From: Bacteroidales bacterium
GTDB taxonomy: Bacteria > Bacteroidota > Bacteroidia > Bacteroidales > ML635J-15
Assembly (NCBI GenBank): GCA_028701945.1
Contig: JAQVPT010000218.1
Coordinates: forward strand, 1 to 6,212
Reading direction: 5' to 3'
DNA: 6,212 nt
Under the pieces are notes generated by a model. It saw nothing but the letters and a program-made list of their open reading frames with translations. It made no database searches and was not told the origin of the DNA. The translations under genes were made by a program, and so were the position numbers. Within the stretch, counting starts at the first letter, position 1. Each line of letters starts with the position of its first letter. Of this stretch, positions 1 through 5,524 are shown one piece after another.

Positions 1-591
1 TATAGTGTTAATATGGACGATCCAGATTGGAAAACTCGTGATCAATTACTTGTTACAGGTATGTTTGATGGTGAAGAAATGAGCTTTATTATCCTACATT
101 GGCCTTCAAGAAGTGGCGGAGAAAAGAAAAGTGTTCCAAAACGTGAAGCAGCAGCAGACGTAACAAGATACATTGTTGATTCTATACTTAAAGATAATCC
201 AAATGCAAAAATTGTTTGTATGGGAGACTTAAACGACGATCCCATCAATAGCAGCGTAAAAAAACATCTTCGTACAGCCGCAAAGAAAGAAAATGCTGTA
301 GAAGGAACATTATTTAACCCTATGGATCAACTTTATAAAAAAGGTATTGGTTCTCTCGCATACAGAGATAATTGGAATTTATTTGACCAAATTGTAATAT
401 CTCCAGCATTCGTTGACAAAGAAAATAAAGGTTATATTCATTATAAAACAATTGTATATAATAAACCATTTTTAATGCAAAAAGAAGGGAAATTTAAAGG
501 CTATCCATTTAGAACTTATGTTGGCGACACTTATATGGGAGGATACAGCGATCACTTCCCAGTTTATATACATGTAATAAAAGAAAAATAA
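1..591 (+). CDS. Endonuclease/exonuclease/phosphatase family protein (3' part, N-terminus outside window)
   Basis: The frame is open from the first base (Y-S-V-N-M...) to a TAA at 589-591, giving 196 residues. The ATG at 13 is only the first internal Met and is not the likely start. Visible motifs fit the DNase I-like fold: HWPSRSGG (about 103-126), the metal and phosphate-site motif GDLNDD (about 226-240), FDQIVIS (about 385-405), and the C-terminal catalytic SDH (547-555) in GGYSDHFPV. The family includes metal-dependent nucleases and phosphodiesterases of varied substrates. The HWPSR version is common in secreted or periplasmic-type Bacteroidota proteins annotated simply as endonuclease. 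The missing N-terminus would carry the first metal-binding Asn/Glu and any signal peptide, so location and substrate cannot be read here. The family call is firm; the specific activity is unknown. Confidence 0.88.
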   Translation, partial: YSVNMDDPDWKTRDQLLVTGMFDGEEMSFIILHWPSRSGGEKKSVPKREAAADVTRYIVDSILKDNPNAKIVCMGDLNDDPINSSVKKHLRTAAKKENAVEGTLFNPMDQLYKKGIGSLAYRDNWNLFDQIVISPAFVDKENKGYIHYKTIVYNKPFLMQKEGKFKGYPFRTYVGDTYMGGYSDHFPVYIHVIKEK

Positions 592-637
592 AATTATATC
601 AATAATCAAACTGCGTTAAATTTTTAAAAATAGTTTT

Positions 638-1219
638 ATGAGAATTTTCAAACTTATTGTTTTAGCAATTGTGATACTAAGTGTTAACTGTTTTATTATT
701 GCCTGCAATAACAAAAAAGGCAATATTGAAGTAAACGAAAAAACAATAAACGAAAAGGCATTAAGTTCGGAAAAATACGATCTGCCAGAAATACTAACAA
801 ATGATACTCTTGCAGAAAAATACATAGTTATTGTGGTCGATACATTTGCTACTGGAGAACCGCTAAAAATACATTATTGTGATTCACAGAACTCTAATGA
901 TGTAAAATACGAAAAACAACTTTATCAAAATGGCAAACTCTTTATTGAAGGACCTCTTGAAAACAATAGACGCAATGGCAAATGGGTCGCATATTACGAA
1001 AATGGCAATATCTGGAGTGTCGGATATTTTAAAGAAGGGCTAAAACATGGTGCAAGTAACGTATATTACGAAAACGAAAAAATTAGATACACAAAAAATT
1101 ACGAGAAAGATGTTGCAGAAGGACTTTGGGAATTTTATAACGATGAGGGTAATCTTATTGGCAAAGTAATGTACGAAAATGGGAAAAAACTCTGGGAGGA
1201 AGGCATTTCCAATCAATAA
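638..1219 (+). CDS. Lipoprotein with MORN-type (MORN_2-like) repeats
   Basis: This encodes 193 residues from the ATG at 638. A hydrophobic leader (residues 5-22) ends in the lipobox I-I-A-C, so Cys23 is the likely lipidated residue. A low-complexity linker rich in N, E and K follows to about residue 50. The C-terminal half is a tandem array with an exact 24-residue period: NGKWVAYYENG starts at 113, HGASNVYYENE at 137 and EGLWEFYNDEG at 161, with a weaker unit at about 90-112. Such repeats form beta-hairpin stacks and are found in Bacteroidota surface or periplasmic proteins, many auto-named 'YwqK-family antitoxin'. No toxin gene adjoins it here, so that name should not be read as function. 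It lies 46 bp after the nuclease-like gene and 28 bp before the barrel-like gene. Binding partner and role are unknown. Confidence 0.85.
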   Translation: MRIFKLIVLAIVILSVNCFIIACNNKKGNIEVNEKTINEKALSSEKYDLPEILTNDTLAEKYIVIVVDTFATGEPLKIHYCDSQNSNDVKYEKQLYQNGKLFIEGPLENNRRNGKWVAYYENGNIWSVGYFKEGLKHGASNVYYENEKIRYTKNYEKDVAEGLWEFYNDEGNLIGKVMYENGKKLWEEGISNQ

Positions 1220-1247
1220 TAACCCCAAAAATGGTAATCGTCTAATT

Positions 1248-1928
1248 ATGATAAAAACGATTTTCACAATTCTATTAATTACCGCACTTGGAGTTAATTA
1301 TGTATCTTCACAATCGATTGGTTTTTCGTATTTTTTTCCTAAAAATGGTTATTTTTCAAACCCTGTAGCTCCAATAAACTTTAGTTTACCAATTAAATTT
1401 GGTAAATATTTCCAAACATCTCCAGGTGTAGGATTGTCTAATATCGGAGGTATGAGCATGTCGGGTTTTCCTGACCAATACAACTCAGATATCCCTCTAG
1501 TTGGCCCGTTTCAATCCATAGAAATTAGTTTAGTCCCAGCAATTGTCTTAGCATTAAAAAAAGTAAAATTTGAGATTTCTGGTGGCTTCTTTGGTTTTGC
1601 TAGTTTTAACACAAGAATTATATATGGTAATTTTAACAATATGATAGCTCAAGCAAATAATTTTGATTTCGTAAACACAAATATAAGCATCAACAAAAGT
1701 CTATTTGGTTGGGGATATCTTTTTGGCACAAAATTTAGCTTCAAAGTAACAAAATCAGCTTGGGGGTATATTGGAGCTAATTATTACATCGGAAACCAGA
1801 AAATGGCTTTAAGTGGCGAATACTCCGCTGTGAAAAATAATATTATAACAAACACAGGCTTTGATTTTCCAGAAGCTAATATTCTATATCAGGGTTTGCA
1901 ATTAAGTGTTGGAGCTGTTTTAAAATAG
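1248..1928 (+). CDS. Putative outer-membrane beta-barrel protein, function unknown
   Basis: I take the ATG at 1248 (226 residues) rather than the in-frame ATG at 1179. The later start gives a standard signal peptide: MIK, then a hydrophobic core at about residues 4-16, then cleavage near V-S-S before Q22. The upstream start would overlap the previous gene by 41 bp and add a hydrophilic tail that destroys the signal. The mature protein is rich in Gly, Phe, Tyr and Asn, with alternating hydrophobic stretches such as FEISGGFFGFASF, SLFGWGYLFGTKFSF and a C-terminal strand GLQLSVGAVL. This composition fits a small barrel of roughly 8-10 strands. No conserved family motif was recognised. Its 28-bp gap from the MORN lipoprotein and lack of a separate promoter suggest cotranscription, possibly as an envelope pair. 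Confidence 0.75.
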   Translation: MIKTIFTILLITALGVNYVSSQSIGFSYFFPKNGYFSNPVAPINFSLPIKFGKYFQTSPGVGLSNIGGMSMSGFPDQYNSDIPLVGPFQSIEISLVPAIVLALKKVKFEISGGFFGFASFNTRIIYGNFNNMIAQANNFDFVNTNISINKSLFGWGYLFGTKFSFKVTKSAWGYIGANYYIGNQKMALSGEYSAVKNNIITNTGFDFPEANILYQGLQLSVGAVLK

Positions 1929-2024
1929 TAGTGTATCAAGAATTGACTAAGAAATTTTGTTGTTTACTAATACTAATAGAGAAAATGAAAATGACTGATT
2001 TATTATTTGGCACTCTCTTACTCT

Positions 2025-2348
2025 TTATTTTCGTCGTTTCGTCTTAGATTTACTAATTAGCTCTATTTTTAAAAACGGCGGTTTTCTCATATAAACGGCG
2101 ATAATTGAGCCTCCAAGACCTCCAGCAAATCCACTTGAAATTCCTGGCCAACCAATCGCTTGAATAACAAAGTTAATAATAATCAACCCAATTATTACAA
2201 AGGTGATTAGAAGAAAAATGTTTTTCCAATTGTAAATAAGTTTAACCTCTGAATTACAATGGACGCAATAACGATTTTCGTAGCCTTTTCGCTTCGAAAA
2301 AATGCGTTTTAATACATTTCCCTTATTATGACAGTGTGGACATTCCAT
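2025..2348 (-). CDS. Small zinc-ribbon membrane protein, function unknown
   Basis: This encodes 107 residues starting at the ATG complementary to 2346-2348. The N-terminus carries two CxxC knuckles, CPHC (residues 3-6) and CVHC (28-31), spaced like a four-cysteine zinc ribbon. Two hydrophobic segments follow, about 44-65 (ILE-rich) and 68-87 (Gly/Ser-rich, ending in AVYMRKPP). The tail is very basic (KSKTKRRK). By the positive-inside rule both ends probably lie in the cytoplasm, giving a hairpin with a cytoplasmic zinc ribbon. I do not recognise a named family; 'zinc-ribbon domain-containing membrane protein' is the safe description. It is convergent with the barrel gene (96 bp between stops) and divergent from yebC (95 bp between starts). 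A -7 box sits 4 nt upstream of the ATG, so its mRNA may be leaderless. Confidence 0.72.
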   Translation of the reverse strand: MECPHCHNKGNVLKRIFSKRKGYENRYCVHCNSEVKLIYNWKNIFLLITFVIIGLIIINFVIQAIGWPGISSGFAGGLGGSIIAVYMRKPPFLKIELISKSKTKRRK

Positions 2349-2352
2349 TCGA

Positions 2353-2382
2353 CAAAATTAGCAACAAAATTGCATTAACAAT
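2353..2382 (-). promoter_or_regulatory. Candidate promoter of the zinc-ribbon gene
   Basis: On the minus strand TAATTTTG (2360 to 2353) matches the Bacteroidota -7 consensus TAnnTTTG at all six fixed positions. Eighteen bases further upstream is ATTG (2382 to 2379), a 3-of-4 match to the -33 TTTG with slightly short spacing. The box ends 4 nt before the ATG at 2348, so transcription would begin at or next to the start codon. In this AT-rich context a chance match is possible. Confidence 0.4.
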
Positions 2383-2404
2383 GAGTTAAATTGAATAATT
2401 TTCT

Positions 2405-2412
2405 TATTTTTG
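2405..2412 (+). promoter_or_regulatory. Candidate -7 promoter element of yebC
   Basis: TATTTTTG matches TAnnTTTG exactly and lies 31 nt before the yebC ATG, leaving an A/T-rich leader of about 26 nt. No TTTG is found 19-21 bp upstream, so only the -7 half is supported. It lies in the 95-bp divergent region shared with the zinc-ribbon gene. Confidence 0.42.
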
Positions 2413-2443
2413 TGTTCCGATTATATAAATAAAACAAAATTTT

Positions 2444-3190
2444 ATGTCAGGACATAGTAAATGGTCAACAATCAAAAGAAAAAAAGGCGCAGCGGATGTA
2501 AAGCGTTCTAAGATTTTTTCGAAATTATCAAAAGAGATAACAATTGCCGTAAAAGAAGGTGGTGGAGTTGATGCTGATTACAACCCGAGATTACGAGTTG
2601 CAATACAAAATGCGAAAGGTGTTAATATGCCTAAAGATAATATCGAACGTGCAATAAAAAAAGGAGATCAGGACGGAGCTAACTTTACCGAAACTAGTTT
2701 CGAGGGGTATGCAGCTCATGGGATTGCAGTTTTTGTTGAATGTCTAACGGATAATAATAACAGAACAGTTTCAAGTGTAAGATCTTCATTCAACAAATAT
2801 AGCGGAACTTTAGGTACAAATGGGTCTTTAAGCTTTTTATTCGATCGCAAAGGTGTTTTCGAATTTGAACTTAAGGAACATATCAATATGGAAGATATTG
2901 AACTCGAATTAATTGATGCTGGAGCAGAAGATATAGAAATTGATGAAAATAACATAACAGTATATTCGGCACTTGAAGATTTTGGTAATCTAAATAAAAA
3001 ATTTGAAGAGCTAAACATTGAAGTAACGAATGCCGAATTACAACGTATCCCGAACGACACTAAAGAGCTTCCTATTGCCCAAGCAAAGTCGGTATTAAAG
3101 CTTATTGATGCCTTAGAAGATGATGATGATGTTCAAAATGTCTTCCATAATCTGGAGATGACAGATGAGTTGGCAGCCGAAATGGAATAA
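2444..3190 (+). CDS. yebC: YebC/PmpR/TACO1-family protein
   Basis: This encodes 248 residues, the usual full length for the family. The start is fixed by the hallmark N-terminus MSGHSKWSTIKRKKGAADVKR at the ATG at 2444. Other signatures are NPRLRVAIQNAK (residues 47-58), the MPKDNIERAIKKG block (62-74), and SFEGYA followed by TDNNNRTVSSVR, leading into the second and third domains. The family was first described as a DNA-binding transcriptional regulator (PmpR, YebC). Work on the mitochondrial homologue TACO1 and on bacterial members points to a ribosome-associated factor that helps translation through difficult stretches such as polyproline. The sequence alone does not choose between these roles. 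It stands alone on its strand, with a divergent zinc-ribbon gene upstream and tRNA-Glu 134 bp downstream. I found no clear terminator after it. Confidence 0.96.
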   Translation: MSGHSKWSTIKRKKGAADVKRSKIFSKLSKEITIAVKEGGGVDADYNPRLRVAIQNAKGVNMPKDNIERAIKKGDQDGANFTETSFEGYAAHGIAVFVECLTDNNNRTVSSVRSSFNKYSGTLGTNGSLSFLFDRKGVFEFELKEHINMEDIELELIDAGAEDIEIDENNITVYSALEDFGNLNKKFEELNIEVTNAELQRIPNDTKELPIAQAKSVLKLIDALEDDDDVQNVFHNLEMTDELAAEME

Positions 3191-3266
3191 TCAACACGTC
3201 GTAAGGCACTGGCAATAAAAGTATTACACGAATTATTAGTTTATTTTGTAAAATCTTACGAAAAAA

Positions 3267-3298
3267 TTTGGCAGAATAAAAATTATTTCATTTATTTG
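3267..3298 (+). promoter_or_regulatory. Promoter of tRNA-Glu (-33 TTTG, N20, -7 TTTATTTG)
   Basis: TTTG at 3267-3270 is separated by exactly 20 bp from TTTATTTG at 3291-3298, a 5-of-6 match to the fixed bases of TAnnTTTG. Spacing and order fit the Bacteroidota housekeeping sigma promoter. Transcription would start near 3303, giving a 5' leader of about 20 nt before the mature tRNA. The gene downstream is highly expressed, which supports the call. Confidence 0.65.
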
Positions 3299-3301
3299 CA
3301 G

Positions 3302-3314
3302 TCCCAAATTGGGA
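3302..3314. repeat. 13-bp palindrome at the tRNA-Glu transcription start
   Basis: TCCCAA-A-TTGGGA is a perfect inverted repeat with a single central base, located just after the -7 box and before the mature tRNA. It includes the G/C run expected next to the start of a stable-RNA transcript. It could be a protein site, a part of the tRNA precursor leader, or chance. As RNA it could form only a very short hairpin. Confidence 0.45.
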
Positions 3315-3324
3315 ATTAAATAAT

Positions 3325-3396
3325 GGTCCGTTCGTCTAGGGGTTAGGACGCCAGGTTTTCATCCTGGTAACAGGGGTTCGATTCCCCTACGGACTA
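3325..3396 (+). tRNA. tRNA-Glu, anticodon UUC
   Basis: A full cloverleaf of 72 nt can be folded. The acceptor stem pairs 3325-3331 with 3389-3395, including a G-U pair at position 1-72. The D arm is GTCTAGGGGTTAGGAC. The anticodon stem CCAGG/CCTGG encloses TTTTCAT, with TTC at 3358-3360. The T arm is CAGGGG TTCGATT CCCCT, and the discriminator A is at 3396. CCA is not encoded (CAA follows), so it must be added by the CCA-adding enzyme. The UUC anticodon reads GAA and GAG. The gene is a single-tRNA unit with its own promoter and terminator. Confidence 0.98.
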
Positions 3397-3418
3397 CAAG
3401 AAAAAACATAACTAATTG

Positions 3419-3449
3419 AAAACGTGTCTATTGCAGATGCGTTTTTTTT
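3419..3449 (+). terminator. Intrinsic terminator of tRNA-Glu
   Basis: An 11-bp stem pairs 3419-3429 (AAAACGTGTCT) with 3435-3445 (AGATGCGTTTT) around the 5-nt loop ATTGC. The T run continues to 3449, eight Ts in all. Two of the pairs are G-U wobbles when read on the plus strand and become A-C mismatches on the minus strand. The hairpin therefore works for the tRNA transcript, and is a poor terminator for hflX arriving from the other side. Confidence 0.85.
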
Positions 3450-3502
3450 GTTTAGGTCAATTTATAAAAGATTTTGTTGCAGGCACTATATAATAAATAA
3501 TT

Positions 3503-4681
3503 TTAAATGGTGTTATAAGGATAGCGTTCAAAATGAATTTCTCTTGCAATATTAAACAGCACTTCCCTAAATTCTTCGGTATTTTCCTTTAATTTTGCTG
3601 AAATAAAGACACAGGGATAATCGTTTTTTGCAACATGTAGATTTTTGAAATCATCTAATGAGTAGTTTTTCATTGTTTTTGGGCTAAGGTCATCTTCATC
3701 TTGAGGAGTAAAGCTAAATTTATCAATTTTATTAAACACGACCAATCGGGGTTTATCGTTAACTTTAAGTTCTTTAAGAGTTTGGTCAACTATGTCCATT
3801 TGTTCCTCAAACGAAGGGTGAGAAACATCAACTACATGTATAATTAAATCAGACTCACGTGTTTCATCAAGTGTTGATTTAAAGCTTTCAATTAAATTAT
3901 GCGGTAATTTTCTAATAAAACCAACAGTATCACTTAATAAGAAGGGCAAATTATTAATAACAACTTTACGCACAGTTGTATCTAATGTCGCAAATAGTTT
4001 GTCTTCTGCATAAACATCCGATTTGCTTAGCATATTCATTATGGTAGATTTTCCGACATTTGTATAACCCACTAAAGCAACCCTTACCATCTGCGAACGA
4101 TTTTTCCTCTGCTGATACATCTGCTTATCGATTCTCTCGAGATCTTTTTTGAGTTTAGCGACTTTCTCTAATATTATTCGTCTGTCAGTTTCGATTTGAG
4201 CTTCACCAGGGCCTCTCATTCCAATTCCTCCTCTTTGTCTCTCTAAATGCGTCCACATTCTTTTTAAGCGTGGTAGGATATACTGATACTGTGCAAGCTC
4301 CACTTGTGTTTTTGCATGTGCAGTTCTAGCTCGTTGGGCAAAAATATCTAATATCAGATTTGTTCTATCAAGGACTTTAACATTAAGAAAATTATCAATA
4401 TTGCGAAGCTGAGTTGGACTAAGCTCGTCATCAAAAATAACTAAACCTATTTCATTATCAGTTATAAAATTAAGAATTTGTTCGAGTTTTCCTTTACCGA
4501 CATAGAATTTAGGATTAGGATTATCAACATTTTGAGTAAATCTTTTTACTGGCTCTACTCCGGCCGTTTTTGCCAGAAATTCAAGTTCATCAAGATATTC
4601 ATCGACCTGTTCTTTTGTCTGTTCCTGATTAATAACTCCAACGAGTACAGCTTTTTCGATAATCTCTATTTTTTCATTCAT
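3503..4681 (-). CDS. hflX: GTPase HflX (ribosome rescue/splitting factor)
   Basis: I place the start at the ATG complementary to 4679-4681 (MNEKIEIIEKAVLVGV, 392 residues); a TTG six bases upstream lies inside the probable -7 box. The HflX N-terminal domain is followed by the family signature GGIGMRGPGEAQIETDRR (residues 151-168) after an Arg-rich helix. The GTPase domain has G1 GYTNVGKST (205-213), G2 TLDTT (232-236), G3 DTVGFI (251-256), G4 NKID (317-320) and G5 SAK (361-363), all intact. A roughly 30-residue acidic insertion separates G4 and G5. HflX binds the 50S subunit, splits stalled or hibernating 70S ribosomes under stress, and hydrolyses GTP; it acts in the cytoplasm. It lies downstream of tonB on the same strand, but a terminator separates them. 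No clear terminator of its own was found before the tRNA. Confidence 0.97.
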   Translation of the reverse strand: MNEKIEIIEKAVLVGVINQEQTKEQVDEYLDELEFLAKTAGVEPVKRFTQNVDNPNPKFYVGKGKLEQILNFITDNEIGLVIFDDELSPTQLRNIDNFLNVKVLDRTNLILDIFAQRARTAHAKTQVELAQYQYILPRLKRMWTHLERQRGGIGMRGPGEAQIETDRRIILEKVAKLKKDLERIDKQMYQQRKNRSQMVRVALVGYTNVGKSTIMNMLSKSDVYAEDKLFATLDTTVRKVVINNLPFLLSDTVGFIRKLPHNLIESFKSTLDETRESDLIIHVVDVSHPSFEEQMDIVDQTLKELKVNDKPRLVVFNKIDKFSFTPQDEDDLSPKTMKNYSLDDFKNLHVAKNDYPCVFISAKLKENTEEFREVLFNIAREIHFERYPYNTI

Positions 4682-4684
4682 TCT

Positions 4685-4716
4685 CAAATAAATATAATAA
4701 AAAGACCCTGCTCAAA
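4685..4716 (-). promoter_or_regulatory. Promoter of hflX, -33 element inside the tonB terminator loop
   Basis: On the minus strand TTTG (4716 to 4713) is followed by exactly 20 bp and then TTTATTTG (4692 to 4685). Both the -7 sequence and the spacing are identical to the tRNA-Glu promoter. The TTTG lies in the loop of the tonB terminator, and the spacer holds its 3' arm and T tract. The -7 box ends 3 nt before the hflX ATG, so the transcript would start at or beside the start codon. Confidence 0.58.
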
Positions 4717-4727
4717 AAAACAGGGTC
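4693..4727 (-). terminator. Intrinsic terminator of tonB
   Basis: A perfect 7-bp stem, GACCCTG (4727-4721 on the minus strand) with CAGGGTC (4710-4704), closes a 10-nt loop TTTTTTTGAG. The minus strand continues with TTTTTATTATA, a U-rich tract. It begins 22 bp after the tonB stop codon. No T run follows on the plus strand, so the direction is clear. It should isolate hflX from tonB transcription. Confidence 0.85.
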
Positions 4728-4749
4728 ATACATTTATATTATTATTTTA

Positions 4750-5445
4750 TTAATATAATTTAAAATTTATAGGCACAATAAAAGTTACGGGAACAGCTTT
4801 ACCTCTTTGTTTTCCAGGAGACCAATTAGGTAACATCGCAACAACTCTTTTTGCTTCCGCATCGAGATATGGGTCAACACCTTTTGCTACTTGCACTTTA
4901 GTAACTTTTCCTGTTTTATCGATAACAAACTGAATAAAGACTCTACCTTGAATCCCATTTTCTTTTGCAATTTCGGGATATTTTGTATTATCTGCAAGAA
5001 ACTTCATTAAAGCAGCATCTCCACCAGGAAATATAGGTTTGTCTTCAACAACAGCAAAAGAAATAGGTTCTATTTCTTCAACTACCACAAAATCTTCTGT
5101 TTGAATAATATTTGTACTTGTTCTTGTTTTTTCGTCTGCCTCAGTATTCATTTTTATATTTTCAACAACTTTATCATCCTCAACAACAACAAGTTCTTCA
5201 ATTACCTGTTCTGGCTCCTCTATTTCAGGTTCTGGCTCGTTTAATTTTTCCTCTTGGAAAGTGTTTTCAATTTCTTCTTCAAAAACCTCTGACATATTCA
5301 CGTCGCCTAAACTGCCCTGACTAACTTCTTCGGTTGTCCATTCGAACGCAACAAGACAAACTCCTAGTGCCATAACTAACCCGATTTGAAGAAAAATCAT
5401 TTTCTTTCTTTCGAGATTTACCTTTGGTGATTTTTTAATTTGCAT
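4750..5445 (-). CDS. tonB: TonB-family energy transducer
   Basis: I place the start at the ATG complementary to 5443-5445 (MQIKKSPKVNLERKK, 231 residues), which matches the usual Bacteroidota TonB opening. A longer frame from a TTG at 5496 would overlap the promoter. Residues 16-34 form the single inner-membrane anchor, ending AFEW. A strongly acidic, Glu/Val-rich linker (about 38-135, including EPEPEIEEPEQ) crosses the periplasm in place of the Pro/Lys-rich linker of enterobacterial TonB. The C-terminal TonB domain (about 137-231) has PGGDAALMKFLADNTKYP, GRVFIQFVIDKTGKV, AEAKRVVAMLPNWSPGKQRGK and PINFKLY. With ExbB/ExbD the family passes proton-motive energy to outer-membrane TonB-dependent transporters, such as SusC-type glycan and siderophore receptors. 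No exbB, exbD or receptor gene is next to it, so its partners lie elsewhere. Confidence 0.93.
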   Translation of the reverse strand: MQIKKSPKVNLERKKMIFLQIGLVMALGVCLVAFEWTTEEVSQGSLGDVNMSEVFEEEIENTFQEEKLNEPEPEIEEPEQVIEELVVVEDDKVVENIKMNTEADEKTRTSTNIIQTEDFVVVEEIEPISFAVVEDKPIFPGGDAALMKFLADNTKYPEIAKENGIQGRVFIQFVIDKTGKVTKVQVAKGVDPYLDAEAKRVVAMLPNWSPGKQRGKAVPVTFIVPINFKLY

Positions 5446-5465
5446 CGTTTTAAATTTTAAGTTTG

Positions 5466-5497
5466 TAAAATTAGTAATTTTCTCAGTCCCTGCCAAA
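5466..5497 (-). promoter_or_regulatory. Promoter of tonB
   Basis: On the minus strand TTTG (5497 to 5494) lies exactly 20 bp upstream of TAATTTTA (5473 to 5466), which matches TAnnTTTG except for the last base. Transcription would start near 5461, leaving a leader of about 15 nt that is A/T-rich and lacks a Shine-Dalgarno site. The -33 element lies within the left arm of an inverted repeat (5495-5512). Confidence 0.55.
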
Positions 5498-5512
5498 CTT
5501 TATTAAAAGTTT
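5495..5512. repeat. Inverted repeat overlapping the tonB -33 element
   Basis: AAACTTT (5495-5501) and AAAGTTT (5506-5512) are perfect inverted arms around ATTA. The left arm overlaps the TTTG of the tonB promoter, the position expected for a repressor site. Arms this short and AT-rich also arise by chance, so the role is only a suggestion. Confidence 0.35.
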
Positions 5513-5524
5513 TTCTACTAATTG

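Noticed and set aside
616..637. Possible promoter for the MORN lipoprotein (TAAATTTT at 617-624).
   Set aside because: The last consensus base is wrong and no TTTG lies 19-21 bp upstream; any AT-rich gap would give such a match.
638..1219. Reading the MORN lipoprotein as the antitoxin of a toxin-antitoxin pair (YwqK label).
   Set aside because: It has a lipoprotein signal, and neither neighbour looks like a toxin.
1179..1247. In-frame upstream ATG (1179) for the barrel-like gene.
   Set aside because: It overlaps the MORN lipoprotein gene and puts a hydrophilic 23-residue tail before an otherwise clean signal peptide; the ATG at 1248 is preferred.
1929..2024. Search for a bidirectional terminator between the convergent barrel-like and zinc-ribbon genes.
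   Set aside because: I found no stem of useful length with a T run on either strand; only a short CTAATACTAATA repeat is visible.
2716..3060. Long open frame on the minus strand inside yebC.
   Set aside because: It is a Ser-rich shadow of the yebC coding strand with no features of its own.
3200..3260. CGTAAG (3200-3205) and CTTACG (3255-3260) as inverted repeats downstream of yebC.
   Set aside because: Six-base arms about 50 bp apart without a T run are not a credible terminator and are likely chance.
4682..4687. TTG at 4687 as a longer hflX start.
   Set aside because: It adds only two residues, is a non-ATG codon and lies within the probable -7 box; MNEK at 4681 fits the family better.
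5446..5496. TTG-initiated extension of tonB by 17 residues.
   Set aside because: It would run through the promoter, and MQIKKSPKVN is the typical N-terminus of Bacteroidota TonB proteins.
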